The notes: generated by a model from the sequence alone, not told the origin. A DNA stretch of 64,000 nt from Bin25 sp026709415 (GCA_965200045.1 OZ241330.1:992001-1056000), one strand, 5' to 3'; positions 9,012 through 18,221 are shown, counted from the first letter of the stretch. Translations and numbers: made by a program.

Positions 9012-9419
9012 ATGGGATCAAGAAAGCGAGCAGTCGCTATAAAACGTAAGGAACAAAAAAAAGATATCGTTGTTGTGAAACTCAACAAATGTCCTGTTTC
9101 CCCAAGAAAAATGAGATTAGTTGCCGATCAAATACGAGGACTCGATGTCAAACAAGCCTTAAATGTTTTGAAATTCAGTTCCAAAGCCGCGTCCATTCGA
9201 GTTGAAAAATTGCTGTTGAGTGCATTAAACAGTTGGCAATTGAAAAATCAAGACAACGATATCGAAGAATTCGATTTTAGAATTAAAGAGATTAGAGTCG
9301 ATTCAGGGGCGATGCTTAAAAGAATACGCTTTGCCTCGAGAGGTCGTGTTCATCGAATCAGAAAACGAACCAATCATACGACTTTGGTGTTGAATGTACA
9401 ACCAATTCAATCAACGTAA
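9012..9419 (+). CDS. rplV: 50S ribosomal protein L22
   Basis: 135 residues. The L22 hallmarks are VSPRKMRLVADQIRG near residue 31 and the beta-hairpin region ending in RGRVHRIRKRTNHTTLVL, which reaches into the exit tunnel. A basic N-terminal extension precedes the core. rpsC starts four bases later. Confidence 0.97.
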   Translation: MGSRKRAVAIKRKEQKKDIVVVKLNKCPVSPRKMRLVADQIRGLDVKQALNVLKFSSKAASIRVEKLLLSALNSWQLKNQDNDIEEFDFRIKEIRVDSGAMLKRIRFASRGRVHRIRKRTNHTTLVLNVQPIQST

Positions 9420-9423
9420 TCAA

Positions 9424-10125
9424 ATGGGGCAAAAAACAAATCCAATAGGTAATCGGCTGGGTATCATCAAAGGATGGGATTCTAGTTGGTTTGGTGGCCG
9501 AAATTATCGCGATAAATTAGTTGAAGACGATAAAATCAGACGGTATATATATGCTAGAAATTCAAAAGCGGGTATCGCCAGTATAGCCATTGAAAGAACC
9601 CTCAGAATTGTCACCATATCCATTACTTCCGCCCGACCTGGGTATATTATTGGAACGGGACAAAAAGAAGTTAACCGACTTAAAGAGGAATTAAAACGAT
9701 TGACTCAAAAAGACATTGTTATTAAAATATTTGAAGTGCGTAAACCCGAGCTGTCAGCTCGGTTGGTAGCTTCCAGTATTGCTCGTCAAATTGAAAGTCG
9801 GATTTCATATCGGAGAGCCGTTAAAATGGCTATTGCCGCGACCATGAGAACCAATGCCGAAGGGATTAAAGTTAAAGTATCGGGACGACTAAATGGTGTT
9901 GAAATGGCCCGTTCAGAAACCTATAAACAAGGCCGTATTCCGTTATCGACTTTTCGTGCCGATGTCGATTATGAAGTGGTTGAAGCCAATACAACCTATG
10001 GACGAATTGGCGTCAAGGTATGGATCATGAAAAATGAAGTGTTTGGTAAGCGCGAATTATCACCATTGGTTGGCTTGAGCAAAAAGAGTTTTGGTGCGGG
10101 ACGTAAACGAGGTCAAAAAAAGTAA
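9424..10125 (+). CDS. rpsC: 30S ribosomal protein S3
   Basis: 233 residues from the ATG at 9424 (MGQKTNPIGNRLGIIKGWDS). A start at 9394 would lie within rplV and add ten unrelated residues. The KH domain (ARPGYIIGTGQKEVNRLKEEL) and the C-terminal ADVDYEVVEANTTYGRIGVKVW are visible. S3 forms part of the mRNA entry channel. Confidence 0.97.
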   Translation: MGQKTNPIGNRLGIIKGWDSSWFGGRNYRDKLVEDDKIRRYIYARNSKAGIASIAIERTLRIVTISITSARPGYIIGTGQKEVNRLKEELKRLTQKDIVIKIFEVRKPELSARLVASSIARQIESRISYRRAVKMAIAATMRTNAEGIKVKVSGRLNGVEMARSETYKQGRIPLSTFRADVDYEVVEANTTYGRIGVKVWIMKNEVFGKRELSPLVGLSKKSFGAGRKRGQKK

Positions 10126-10141
10126 CTGAAAGGCTAGAAAA

Positions 10142-10558
10142 ATGTTACAACCAAAGAAGACCAAATACCGTAGAGCCCAAAAGGGTCGCATGAAAGGAAA
10201 TTCTCAGCGAGGACACCAATTGGCCTATGGGATGTTTGGTATCAAATCATTGGATTCTTGTTTTATAACTTCTAGACAAATTGAAGCGGCTCGGATTGCC
10301 GCGACTCGTTATATGAAACGAGAAGGTCAATTATGGATTAAGATATTTCCCAATAAACCCATCACGAAAAAGCCATTGGAAGTCCGGATGGGTAAAGGAA
10401 AAGGAGCGCCAGAGTATTTTGTGGCTGTGGTTCGTCCAGGTCTGGTGTTATTTGAAGTCGCTGGTGTCACCAAAGATATCGCTACGGAAGCATTGCGCTT
10501 GGCCGCACAAAAGTTACCTGTCAAAACCAAATTCATTATTTCAAGAAATTATCAATAG
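10142..10558 (+). CDS. rplP: 50S ribosomal protein L16
   Basis: 138 residues. Starts MLQPKKTKYRRAQKGRMKGN; the core contains RQIEAARIAATRYMKREGQ and MGKGKGAPEYFVAVV. L16 helps position the A-site tRNA. rpmC follows after six bases. Confidence 0.98.
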   Translation: MLQPKKTKYRRAQKGRMKGNSQRGHQLAYGMFGIKSLDSCFITSRQIEAARIAATRYMKREGQLWIKIFPNKPITKKPLEVRMGKGKGAPEYFVAVVRPGLVLFEVAGVTKDIATEALRLAAQKLPVKTKFIISRNYQ

Positions 10559-10564
10559 TCGATC

Positions 10565-10789
10565 ATGAAACAATCAGAAGTGGTTTTATTGGATGAGAAT
10601 CAAATACTTGAAAAAATTGATCAATTGACCCTTAGGCAACAAAAGTTGAAAATCAATAAAAAGGTTAACGAAATTGAAAATCCATTGCAATTACGAATCA
10701 ATCGACGATTGATCGCTCGACTAAAAACCCAACTGGGTAAAATACAAGAGGATCGTCAAAGAGAACAAGATAAACAAAGCCCCCAATGA
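10565..10789 (+). CDS. rpmC: 50S ribosomal protein L29
   Basis: 74 residues, a helical hairpin protein with the LQLRINRRLIARLKTQLGK motif region. It is expected between L16 and S17. Overlaps the rpsQ start by four bases (ATGA). Confidence 0.93.
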   Translation: MKQSEVVLLDENQILEKIDQLTLRQQKLKINKKVNEIENPLQLRINRRLIARLKTQLGKIQEDRQREQDKQSPQ

Positions 10790-11058
10790 GTACAGCTACC
10801 AAAATAGAAAGAAACGAACGTAAAGAACGTATCGGTGTTGTGGTCAGCAATAAAATGGAAAAATCAATTCTGGTTAGAGAAGTCCGCCGCGTTCAACATA
10901 AAAAATATGGAAAGTTTGTCCTTCGAACAAAAAAATATGTAGCTCATGACCCTGAAAATCAATGCCATATTGGTGATACAGTAAAAATTATGGAAACCAG
11001 ACCGTTGAGCAAGACGAAATGTTGGCGATTGATCCAAATCATAGAAAAAGCCAAATAA
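10786..11058 (+). CDS. rpsQ: 30S ribosomal protein S17
   Basis: 90 residues. Seen: RKERIGVVVSNKMEKSILV, the YVAHDPENQCHIGDTVKIME segment and RPLSKTKCWRL. These are the OB-fold signatures of S17, an early 16S rRNA binder. Confidence 0.98.
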   Translation: MSTATKIERNERKERIGVVVSNKMEKSILVREVRRVQHKKYGKFVLRTKKYVAHDPENQCHIGDTVKIMETRPLSKTKCWRLIQIIEKAK

Positions 11059-11059
11059 G

Positions 11060-11428
11060 ATGGTACAGCAGGAATCGCGATTAAAAGTAGCCGATAACAC
11101 TGGAGCAAAAGAAGTGCTCACCATTCGGATCTTAGGAGGAACTGGTCGAAGATATGCTTCCATTGGGGATAAAATAGTCGTCACGGTCAAAGTTGCGACT
11201 CCTTCAGGTACGCTTAAAAAAGGAGAAGTCTCAACCGCTGTCGTGGTCAGGACTGTCAAAGAGATTAGAAGAAATGATGGTTCTTATATTCGTTTTGATG
11301 ATAATGCTTGCGTGTTGTTAAATCCTACAGGTGAAATGAGAGGAACTAGAGTTTTTGGTCCTGTTGCGAGAGAATTGCGAGATAAAAAATTCATGAAAAT
11401 CATTTCATTAGCCCCTGAAGTACTCTAA
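11060..11428 (+). CDS. rplN: 50S ribosomal protein L14
   Basis: 122 residues. Starts MVQQESRLKVADNTGAKE and contains GDKIVVTVKVATP and FDDNACVLLN. The final GTRVFGPVARELRDKKFMKI is diagnostic. L14 contacts S12 and h14 at an intersubunit bridge and is the docking site of the RsfS silencing factor. Confidence 0.98.
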   Translation: MVQQESRLKVADNTGAKEVLTIRILGGTGRRYASIGDKIVVTVKVATPSGTLKKGEVSTAVVVRTVKEIRRNDGSYIRFDDNACVLLNPTGEMRGTRVFGPVARELRDKKFMKIISLAPEVL

Positions 11429-11437
11429 ATATTGGCC

Positions 11438-11749
11438 ATGACAAAGAAAATAAAGATTAAAAAAGGAGACGCTGTTAAGATCATTGCTGGTGAACACAAA
11501 GGCAAACAAGGGACCATAATGAAAATCATCACCAAAACCAATAAAGCCATTGTCGGTGGTGTCAATATGGTTAAACGCCATACCAAACCCAGTCGAGAAA
11601 ATGCCAAAGGGGGGATCATTGAAAAAGAAGCGCCTATTCATATTTCTAATTTGAGTTTGATTTCCAAAGGAGAAACAACGCGCATTGGTTATCGAATGGA
11701 TGGAAAACAAAAAATCAGATATGCCATTAAAACTTCTGAACCGGTTTAA
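11438..11749 (+). CDS. rplX: 50S ribosomal protein L24
   Basis: 103 residues from the ATG at 11438 (MTKKIKIKKGDAVKIIAGEH). The KOW motif GDAVKIIAGEHKGKQGTI starts near residue 11. A TTG at 11432 would add only two residues. L24 starts 50S assembly. Confidence 0.97.
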   Translation: MTKKIKIKKGDAVKIIAGEHKGKQGTIMKIITKTNKAIVGGVNMVKRHTKPSRENAKGGIIEKEAPIHISNLSLISKGETTRIGYRMDGKQKIRYAIKTSEPV

Positions 11750-11752
11750 GTC

Positions 11753-12307
11753 ATGAACTATACGCCAAGATTAAAAGCTGAATATTTCAATCGTATTCGT
11801 CCAAGTTTAAAAGAGGAATTGGATTATAAAAGCATTATGCAGGTGCCTAAAGTTGAAAAAATCATCATCAGCAAGGGGGTCGGTCGCGCTGTGGCTGAAA
11901 AAAAGCTCATTGATTATGCTTTAGAAGAAATCACTCAAATCGCTGGACAAAAAGCTATCCCAACGTTATCTAAAAAAGATGTTGCCAGTTTTAAATTGAG
12001 AAAAAAGGTTCCCATCGGTGTGAAAGTGACCCTGAGATCTCAACATATGTACGAATTTTTGGATAGATTGATAACGACGGCACTTCCAAGAGTACGTGAT
12101 TTCCAAGGACTAAAGGAGTCGTCATTCGATGGGAGAGGAAATTATAATTTGGGAATAAGAGAACAGATCATTTTTCCAGAAATAGATATTGATAAAGTCA
12201 ATAAAATCAGTGGTATGGACATCACATTTGTCACTAGTGCCGCCACAGATCGAGAAGCATTAGCCCTGCTGAGAGAATTGGGACTACCATTTAAAAAGAA
12301 AAATTAA
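11753..12307 (+). CDS. rplE: 50S ribosomal protein L5
   Basis: 184 residues. Conserved: QMAGQKA-like segment ITQIAGQKAIPTLSKKDVAS, LRKKVPIGVKVTLR, and the C-terminal NLGIREQIIFPEIDIDKV. L5 binds 5S rRNA and contacts the P-site tRNA. Confidence 0.98.
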   Translation: MNYTPRLKAEYFNRIRPSLKEELDYKSIMQVPKVEKIIISKGVGRAVAEKKLIDYALEEITQIAGQKAIPTLSKKDVASFKLRKKVPIGVKVTLRSQHMYEFLDRLITTALPRVRDFQGLKESSFDGRGNYNLGIREQIIFPEIDIDKVNKISGMDITFVTSAATDREALALLRELGLPFKKKN

Positions 12308-12312
12308 AGATT

Positions 12313-12582
12313 ATGGCCAAAGAATCAATGAAAGCCCGAGAAGTCAAACGAGCCAGTATTGTGGCCCGATATGCTGTAAAACGACTGGCTTTAAAAAAAG
12401 CAGGAGATTATCAAGGATTGCAAAAATTACCTCGAAATGCATCGCCAGTTCGGATGAGAAATCGGTGTGCCTTGACCGGGAGACCCAAAGGATATATGCG
12501 TCAATTTGGGATATCAAGGGTCAAGTTTCGAGAAATGGCCAATAAGGGATTGATTCCGGGGATAACAAAAGCCAGTTGGTAA
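12313..12582 (+). CDS. rpsN: 30S ribosomal protein S14, zinc-independent type
   Basis: 89 residues. The conserved core RCALTGRPKGYMRQFGISR has a single cysteine instead of the paired CxxC motifs of the short zinc-binding form. This is the long zinc-independent type. Sits between rplE and rpsH as expected. Confidence 0.97.
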   Translation: MAKESMKAREVKRASIVARYAVKRLALKKAGDYQGLQKLPRNASPVRMRNRCALTGRPKGYMRQFGISRVKFREMANKGLIPGITKASW

Positions 12583-12602
12583 ATTAAATATAGAGTGAAA
12601 AG

Positions 12603-13001
12603 ATGGTAACAGATCCAATAGCCGATTATTTAACGCGAATTAGAAACGCGTCTTCAACAGGACATCGAGTGGTTTCTATTCCGGCATCAAATATCAAAAA
12701 AGAAATCACCAAGATTCTATTTGATCAAGGATATATATTGAGTTACAAGTTTTTGGAACATGAACCTCAGGGTGAGATCTTAATCGCGTTGAAGTATGAT
12801 CAAAGAACCAAAGATCCAGTGATCAAAGAAATCCAACGGGTATCAAAACCTGGCGTTAGAAAATATGTTGGAGCCAGTCATTTACCTCGCATCATCAATG
12901 GATTGGGAGTATCTATTATTTCAACTTCAAAAGGGGTGATGACCAGTAAGCAAGCCTCAAAATTGAATCTCGGTGGTGAATTGATTTGCTATGTGTATTA
13001 A
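12603..13001 (+). CDS. rpsH: 30S ribosomal protein S8
   Basis: 132 residues, MVTDPIADYLTRIRNASSTG, and the C-terminal GLGVSIISTSKGVMTSKQA, the usual S8 signature. S8 is a central-domain 16S rRNA binder and, in other bacteria, the translational repressor of the spc operon. Confidence 0.98.
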   Translation: MVTDPIADYLTRIRNASSTGHRVVSIPASNIKKEITKILFDQGYILSYKFLEHEPQGEILIALKYDQRTKDPVIKEIQRVSKPGVRKYVGASHLPRIINGLGVSIISTSKGVMTSKQASKLNLGGELICYVY

Positions 13002-13009
13002 TCAGAAAA

Positions 13010-13552
13010 ATGAGTAGAATAGGCAAGGCCCCCATTACTGTCCCTCAAGATGTCAAGGTCACCATCGCCCCGCAATCCGTATTGGTTGAGGGAAAACTTG
13101 GTGTTTTGCATCAATCTTATGACACGGTAAGGGTATCACATCAAGAAGACAAGATTGTGGTTTCTAATGATTCTCAAACAAAGCAAGCTCAATCAAAACA
13201 TGGATTATATCGTTCATTGATTGCCAACATGGTAGAAGGTGTATCCAAAGGATTTACCCTAGAACTGGAACTAGTAGGCGTTGGATATAGAGCCTCTTGT
13301 AATGGTCAACTATTGGATTTATCACTAGGGTTTTCACACAATATCATTTTGGACATTGCTCCAGAAGTGAAAGTAGAAACGAAATCTGAACGCGGAAAAA
13401 ATCCCGTGATTACATTAACGTCCCATGATAAACAATTATTGGGTCAAGTGGCCGCTAAAATCAGATCGTTTCGCAAACCAGAACCCTATAAAGGAAAAGG
13501 GGTCCGGTTTGTTGGAGAACATATAAGACGTAAGGCCGGAAAATCAGCGTAA
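13010..13552 (+). CDS. rplF: 50S ribosomal protein L6
   Basis: 180 residues from the ATG at 13010 (MSRIGKAPITVPQDVKV). A longer reading from 12986 would run into rpsH. The terminal PEPYKGKGVRFVGEHIRRK motif is diagnostic of L6, which sits near the factor-binding site. Confidence 0.98.
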   Translation: MSRIGKAPITVPQDVKVTIAPQSVLVEGKLGVLHQSYDTVRVSHQEDKIVVSNDSQTKQAQSKHGLYRSLIANMVEGVSKGFTLELELVGVGYRASCNGQLLDLSLGFSHNIILDIAPEVKVETKSERGKNPVITLTSHDKQLLGQVAAKIRSFRKPEPYKGKGVRFVGEHIRRKAGKSA

Positions 13553-13554
13553 AA

Positions 13555-13911
13555 ATGAGCACACTAAAAACATTTAAAAGAAATCGTATTCGCCGAAGAA
13601 TTCGTGGCGTGGTGAAGGGGACTTCTGAGCGACCTCGATTGAGCGTTTTTCGAAGTAATCGACAGATATATGCCCAATTGATTGATGATGAAAAGGGGAG
13701 TACCTTGACAGCGGCTTCTTCGCGGGATAGCGATTTCGAATCAAAAAAATTAACAGGTGTGGCTCTGGCCAAACAAGTGGGTATCTTGCTAGCGAATAGA
13801 GCTAAAGAAGCAAAAATCAAATCAGTTCATTTTGATCGAGGAGGCTATAGATACCACGGTCGGGTCAAGTCATTGGCAGAAGGCGCAAGAGAAGGTGGTT
13901 TAAAGTTTTAA
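13555..13911 (+). CDS. rplR: 50S ribosomal protein L18
   Basis: 118 residues. Seen: RPRLSVFRSNRQIYAQLIDD and the end FDRGGYRYHGRVKSLAEGAR. L18 carries 5S rRNA into the 50S subunit. It starts two bases after rplF. Confidence 0.98.
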   Translation: MSTLKTFKRNRIRRRIRGVVKGTSERPRLSVFRSNRQIYAQLIDDEKGSTLTAASSRDSDFESKKLTGVALAKQVGILLANRAKEAKIKSVHFDRGGYRYHGRVKSLAEGAREGGLKF

Positions 13912-13917
13912 AAAGAT

Positions 13918-14442
13918 ATGTACCAGAAATACAGAAGTATAGAAAAAATTAAACCTGCTGGATTGGATTTAAAGGACCGGCTAGTGGGTGTAAAACGAGT
14001 GACTAAAGTGACCAAAGGTGGACGAACTTTTGGATTTTCAGCCATTGTAGTGGTTGGCGATGAAGAGAGTATTGTCGGCTATGGACTTGGGAAGGCCAAA
14101 GAAGTCGCCGAAGCGATTTCCAAAGCCGTAGAAGATGCCAAAAAGAATTTGGTGCGAATTCCCATTGAAAAAGGGACGCTACCACATCAACAAAAAGGAA
14201 AGTATGGTGGAGCTCGGGTATTTATTAAACCGGCATCAGAGGGGACGGGTGTGATTGCCGGAGGTGCTGTTAGAGCGGTTTTGGAATCCGTTGGGGTTCA
14301 TAATGTCCTTTCTAAATCCCAAGGTTCTTCTAATCCACACAATGTGGTCAAAGCTACTATGGATGCCTTATTGCAGTTAAGATCCCCTCAAATGATTGCC
14401 AAACAACGAGGAATATCACTTGAAAAAGTATTCACCCATTAA
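13918..14442 (+). CDS. rpsE: 30S ribosomal protein S5
   Basis: 174 residues. Seen: dsRNA-binding-like fold with GRTFGFSAIVVVGDEESIVG, GLGKAKEVAEAI, and RAVLESVGVHNVLSKSQGSS. S5 contributes to accuracy and the mRNA entry helicase. Confidence 0.98.
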   Translation: MYQKYRSIEKIKPAGLDLKDRLVGVKRVTKVTKGGRTFGFSAIVVVGDEESIVGYGLGKAKEVAEAISKAVEDAKKNLVRIPIEKGTLPHQQKGKYGGARVFIKPASEGTGVIAGGAVRAVLESVGVHNVLSKSQGSSNPHNVVKATMDALLQLRSPQMIAKQRGISLEKVFTH

Positions 14443-14445
14443 AAG

Positions 14446-14643
14446 ATGATGGCACAAATAGAGATCACCCAAATAAAAAGCTCTATCAAGAGAATGAAAA
14501 ATCAAAAGCAAACTTTACAAGCTTTGGGTTTGAGAGGCATTTCTAAAAAAGTAGTTCATGATGCCACGCCATCCGTTTTAGGGATGGTGAAAAAAGTAGA
14601 GCACTTGGTTCATGTTAAAACCCTTCAAACCAAAAAGAAATGA
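14446..14643 (+). CDS. rpmD: 50S ribosomal protein L30
   Basis: 65 residues. IEITQIKSSIKRMKNQKQ followed by LQALGLRGISKKVVHD matches the short L30 protein. Adjacent ATGs at 14446 and 14449 are both possible. Overlaps rplO by four bases. Confidence 0.95.
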   Translation: MMAQIEITQIKSSIKRMKNQKQTLQALGLRGISKKVVHDATPSVLGMVKKVEHLVHVKTLQTKKK

Positions 14644-15095
14644 GCCTAGATACATTAACACCAATTAAGGGATCTGTCCATAAAAAAGGAAAAAGACTCG
14701 GTCGAGGTCAAGGGTCGGGAAAAGGAGGGACCGCCAGTCGTGGCCATAAAGGTCAGCAATCTCGTTCTGGGTACTCTAGAAAATTGGGATTTGAAGGCGG
14801 TCAAATGCCTTTACAACGGCGGGTTCCTAAAGGGGGATTTAAAAATATCAATAGAAAAGAGTATCAAGCGGTCAATTTAGATGCCATTCAGAAATTAATC
14901 GATCATAAAAAGATTGGAAAAGTTCTAGGATTGGATAAAATTAACTCATTGGGTTTAGCAGGAAAAAATGACTTGATCAAAATTTTGGCCAATGGTTCCA
15001 TTTCCTCTGCGGTAAAAGTTACGGCCCATAAATTTTCAAAAAAAGCAAAACAAGAAATCGAAAAAGCGGGAGGAGAGGCTAGAAAAGTAAAATAG
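14640..15095 (+). CDS. rplO: 50S ribosomal protein L15
   Basis: 151 residues. The N-terminal GKRLGRGQGSGKGGTASRG and GFEGGQMPLQRRVPKGGF are L15 hallmarks. Upstream of secY, as in most bacteria. Confidence 0.98.
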   Translation: MSLDTLTPIKGSVHKKGKRLGRGQGSGKGGTASRGHKGQQSRSGYSRKLGFEGGQMPLQRRVPKGGFKNINRKEYQAVNLDAIQKLIDHKKIGKVLGLDKINSLGLAGKNDLIKILANGSISSAVKVTAHKFSKKAKQEIEKAGGEARKVK

Positions 15096-15099
15096 ATTA

Positions 15100-16452
15100 G
15101 TGAAAAAGTTTTTTGAAGTTTTTGCCAATATGTATAAAATCCGCGAACTGCGGGATAAGATTCTATTGACTTTGGGTTTATTACTGGTCTATCGTGTTGG
15201 GGCACAAATTGTTTTGCCAGGAATCGATTCGCAACAAATGGCGGCCCTCGGAGATCGAGCTGGGGGCGGTGATTTATTGGGACTGTTGAATATGTTTACT
15301 GGTGGGGCATTTGCCAAAGCATCGGTTTTTGCGCTGGGGATTATGCCTTATATATCGGCTTCCATTGTTGTGCAATTGATGCAGATTGGCGTCCCATATT
15401 TACAAAAACTTCAAAAAGAAGGAGAAAGTGGTCGTAGACGAATCACACAAATCACGCGATGGTTAACCATTGTTATTTGTGTGGTACAAGCGCCAACTTA
15501 TATTTTTGGATTGAGTGCATTGGGCGTCCCTGATAGCGCTTTTATTTTAGGAAGAAGCCCCATGTTTGTTTTTTCTTCAACGATCATCTTAGTCACCGGT
15601 ACCATTTTTGCCATGTGGTTGGGTGAAAAAATCACTGACAGAGGTGTAGGGAACGGAATATCGTTGTTGATTATGGTTGGTATTATCGCCACTTTACCGC
15701 AGGCTTTTTTTCAAGAGTTTTATTCTCGAGTCAATGAAAATAATGGTGGCTTGATGATGGTGCTAATCGAGTTAGTGATTTGGGTAGTGATTATTTTACT
15801 GTGTGTGTTACTTGTGATGGCGGTAAGAAAAATTCCCGTACAGTATGCTCGACGAACAGCTGGCAGGGCGACCACTCAGAGTAATATTTATGGAAATAGA
15901 CAATACATTCCATTGAGGTTGAATGCTTCGGGTGTGATGCCCATCATCTTTGCCCAAGCGATCATGTTTGCACCAGCTTATTTGGGAAGTTTGATTGGGG
16001 ATTCTAATACTGGTCAATGGATACAGGCCAGTTTTTCAGATATTTTCGGCTTATGGTATAATGTATTGTTTGCCCTTCTGATCATCGTGTTTACTTATTT
16101 CTATACGGCTATTACCGTTCCAACCAATAAAATGTCAGACGATTTAAGAAGAAGCAATGGATTTGTTCCAGGTATAAGACCCGGTAAAGAAACGGCTGAT
16201 TATTTAGACCGTATCATGTCTTATATCACATTTCCTGGATCGTTGTATTTGGCTGCGGTGGCAGTATTTCCAGCCGTGGTGGTCAAATTGGTTGGTATGC
16301 AACAAAACTGGGCTATTTTTTATGGTGGAACATCACTATTGATTATGGTTGGTGTTGCCATTGATACGATCCAACAAGTCAATTCGTATTTATTGAATCG
16401 ACATTTTGATGGACTGATGAAGAAAGGAAGAACAAGAAAAACAGCGATTTAG
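15100..16452 (+). CDS. secY: Preprotein translocase subunit SecY
   Basis: Central channel of the Sec translocon, 450 residues and about ten membrane helices. Seen: LGIMPYISASIVVQLM (a classical SecY signature), the plug-region sequence around GGDLLGLLNMFTGGAF, IPVQYARRTAG, the long loop PTNKMSDDLRRSNGFVPGIRPG, and the basic C-terminus LMKKGRTRKTAI. The start is GTG at 15100, four bases after rplO, so the genes are likely coupled. Confidence 0.98.
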   Translation: MKKFFEVFANMYKIRELRDKILLTLGLLLVYRVGAQIVLPGIDSQQMAALGDRAGGGDLLGLLNMFTGGAFAKASVFALGIMPYISASIVVQLMQIGVPYLQKLQKEGESGRRRITQITRWLTIVICVVQAPTYIFGLSALGVPDSAFILGRSPMFVFSSTIILVTGTIFAMWLGEKITDRGVGNGISLLIMVGIIATLPQAFFQEFYSRVNENNGGLMMVLIELVIWVVIILLCVLLVMAVRKIPVQYARRTAGRATTQSNIYGNRQYIPLRLNASGVMPIIFAQAIMFAPAYLGSLIGDSNTGQWIQASFSDIFGLWYNVLFALLIIVFTYFYTAITVPTNKMSDDLRRSNGFVPGIRPGKETADYLDRIMSYITFPGSLYLAAVAVFPAVVVKLVGMQQNWAIFYGGTSLLIMVGVAIDTIQQVNSYLLNRHFDGLMKKGRTRKTAI

Positions 16453-16455
16453 ATT

Positions 16456-16671
16456 ATGCCTAAACAACCACCGATTGAACAAGAAGGAGTGATTACCGAA
16501 GCATTGTCCAATGCGATGTTTCGAGTCGAGCTAGAAAATGGACATATTGTGACGGCTCATATTTCAGGTAAAATGAGATTGCATTATATCAAATTATTAC
16601 CTGGCGATAAGGTCAAATTAGAAATGAGTCCGTACGATTTAACGAAGGCAAGAATAAAATTTCGCTATTGA
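16456..16671 (+). CDS. infA: Translation initiation factor IF-1
   Basis: 71 residues with the OB-fold S1-like sequence EGVITEALSNAMFRVELENG and GDKVKLEMSPYDLTKARIKF. It starts three bases after secY and ends one base before rpmJ, a layout found in many bacteria. Confidence 0.97.
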   Translation: MPKQPPIEQEGVITEALSNAMFRVELENGHIVTAHISGKMRLHYIKLLPGDKVKLEMSPYDLTKARIKFRY

Positions 16672-16672
16672 T

Positions 16673-16789
16673 ATGAAAGTAAGAGCATCATTGAAAAAAA
16701 GATCGAGCGAGTGCAAAATAGTCCGTCGTAAAGGCCGGTTGTATGCAATCAACAAAAAGAACCCACGATTTAAACAAAGACAAGGATAA
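16673..16789 (+). CDS. rpmJ: 50S ribosomal protein L36, zinc-free type
   Basis: A 38-residue protein, MKVRASLKKRSSECKIVRRK and then GRLYAINKKNPRFKQRQG. Only one of the four zinc ligands (the second cysteine) is left, so this is the zinc-free form. The ORF lies between infA and rpsM, three bases before the rpsM ATG. Confidence 0.96.
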   Translation: MKVRASLKKRSSECKIVRRKGRLYAINKKNPRFKQRQG

Positions 16790-16792
16790 ACT

Positions 16793-17170
16793 ATGGCAAG
16801 AATTTCTGGAGTCGATATTCCCAAAAACAAACGCGGTGAAATCGCTTTAACCTATATCTATGGGATAGGAAAAAGTAGAGCTTCAACACTGCTCAAAGCG
16901 GCTGGAGTATCGGTAGATAAAAAAGTTTCTCAATGGACCGATCAAGAACTTTCAGCTATACGACAAGAAGTTGGGAATTATAAAATTGAAGGGGAACTGC
17001 GTTCCGAGGTACAATTAAATATTAAACGATTGATGGATATAGCTTCTTATAGAGGGATTAGACATCGGTTGGGATTACCTCTGCGAGGTCAAAAAACTAA
17101 AAATAATTCAAGAACTCGAAAAGGAAAACGCAAGACCATTGCCAATAAAAAGAAAGTAACCAAAGCATAA
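16793..17170 (+). CDS. rpsM: 30S ribosomal protein S13
   Basis: 125 residues. Starts MARISGVDIPKNKRGEIALT; YIYGIGKSRA and RGIRHRLGLPLRGQKTKNNS are typical of S13 at the head intersubunit bridge. Confidence 0.98.
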   Translation: MARISGVDIPKNKRGEIALTYIYGIGKSRASTLLKAAGVSVDKKVSQWTDQELSAIRQEVGNYKIEGELRSEVQLNIKRLMDIASYRGIRHRLGLPLRGQKTKNNSRTRKGKRKTIANKKKVTKA

Positions 17171-17182
17171 GGAATTTATACT

Positions 17183-17569
17183 ATGAGTAAAACAGTTGGT
17201 ACAAAAAAGCGTAAAGTCCAAATTGGAGTGGTGGGTCACGCCCATATCAATGCTTCATTTAACAATATTATCATTTCCATTGCCAATCTAAATGGTGATG
17301 TGATTGCGTGGTCTTCAGCAGGGAAAATGGGTTTTCGTGGCTCTAAAAAAAACACGCCATTTGCTGCTAAAACAGCTGCAGAAGATGTTACCAAAGTAGC
17401 TCTAGAAGCGGGCATTAAAAAAGTTACGGTTTATGTCAAAGGGCCAGGTAACGGCAGGGAATCAGCTATTAGGACCATTCACAATGGAGGGATTGAAGTC
17501 AGTGAAATTATTGATGTTACCCCATTACCTCACAATGGGTGTCGACCACCCAAAAGAAGAAGAGTTTAA
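17183..17569 (+). CDS. rpsK: 30S ribosomal protein S11
   Basis: 128 residues. Seen: HINASFNNIIISIANLNGD, WSSAGKMGFRGSKKNTPFAA and the final DVTPLPHNGCRPPKRRRV. All are canonical S11 platform features. Confidence 0.98.
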   Translation: MSKTVGTKKRKVQIGVVGHAHINASFNNIIISIANLNGDVIAWSSAGKMGFRGSKKNTPFAAKTAAEDVTKVALEAGIKKVTVYVKGPGNGRESAIRTIHNGGIEVSEIIDVTPLPHNGCRPPKRRRV

Positions 17570-17586
17570 TTAATCAGTTAATCAAA

Positions 17587-18195
17587 ATGGCAAGATATAT
17601 AGGTCCAACTTCCAAAATTGCAAGAAAATTAGGAGCTCCTATTTTTAAAGAGGATAAAGCTTATGAAAAGCGTCCTTATCCACCGGGACAGCATGGTAAT
17701 TCGAGACGTCGAACAAAAAAGTCGGAATACGCCATCCAATTGATGGAAAAGCAAAAAGCCAAATTCACCTATGGTATTTTGGAAAAGCAATTTCGAAATC
17801 TTTTTGAAACCGCTAGTCAGTCCAAAGGCGTCACGGGGGAACAATTGTTAAAACTTTGTGAAGTTCGACTAGATAATGTTGTTTATCGATTGGGGTTATC
17901 TCCCACGAGACAAGGGGCCCGCCAATTGGTATCTCATCGCCATGTTTTAGTGAATGGGAATTTGGTCAACATCCCTTCATATTCATTAAAACCTGGCGAT
18001 AAAGTTAGCATTAGAGAACGGTCAAAAAATTTGGAAGTGATTAAAAATTCATTGGCCAATGCTAACTTTAGTTCCGATGAGTGGCTTGTGTGGAATCCAG
18101 ATGCTTTAGAAGGAACGCTTGTTGAATTTCCCACAAGAGAACAAATACCAGAAGATATCAAAGAACAACTCATTGTCGAGTTGTATTCAAAATAA
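17587..18195 (+). CDS. rpsD: 30S ribosomal protein S4
   Basis: 202 residues from the ATG at 17587 (MARYIGPTSKIARKLG). Reading further upstream into rpsK gives no S4 sequence. The S4 RNA-binding domain (LDNVVYRLGLSPTRQGARQL, then VSHRHVLVNG) is clear. S4 is a primary 16S rRNA binder. Confidence 0.98.
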   Translation: MARYIGPTSKIARKLGAPIFKEDKAYEKRPYPPGQHGNSRRRTKKSEYAIQLMEKQKAKFTYGILEKQFRNLFETASQSKGVTGEQLLKLCEVRLDNVVYRLGLSPTRQGARQLVSHRHVLVNGNLVNIPSYSLKPGDKVSIRERSKNLEVIKNSLANANFSSDEWLVWNPDALEGTLVEFPTREQIPEDIKEQLIVELYSK

Positions 18196-18221
18196 ACTTA
18201 AACATCTAATTAGAAAAATCA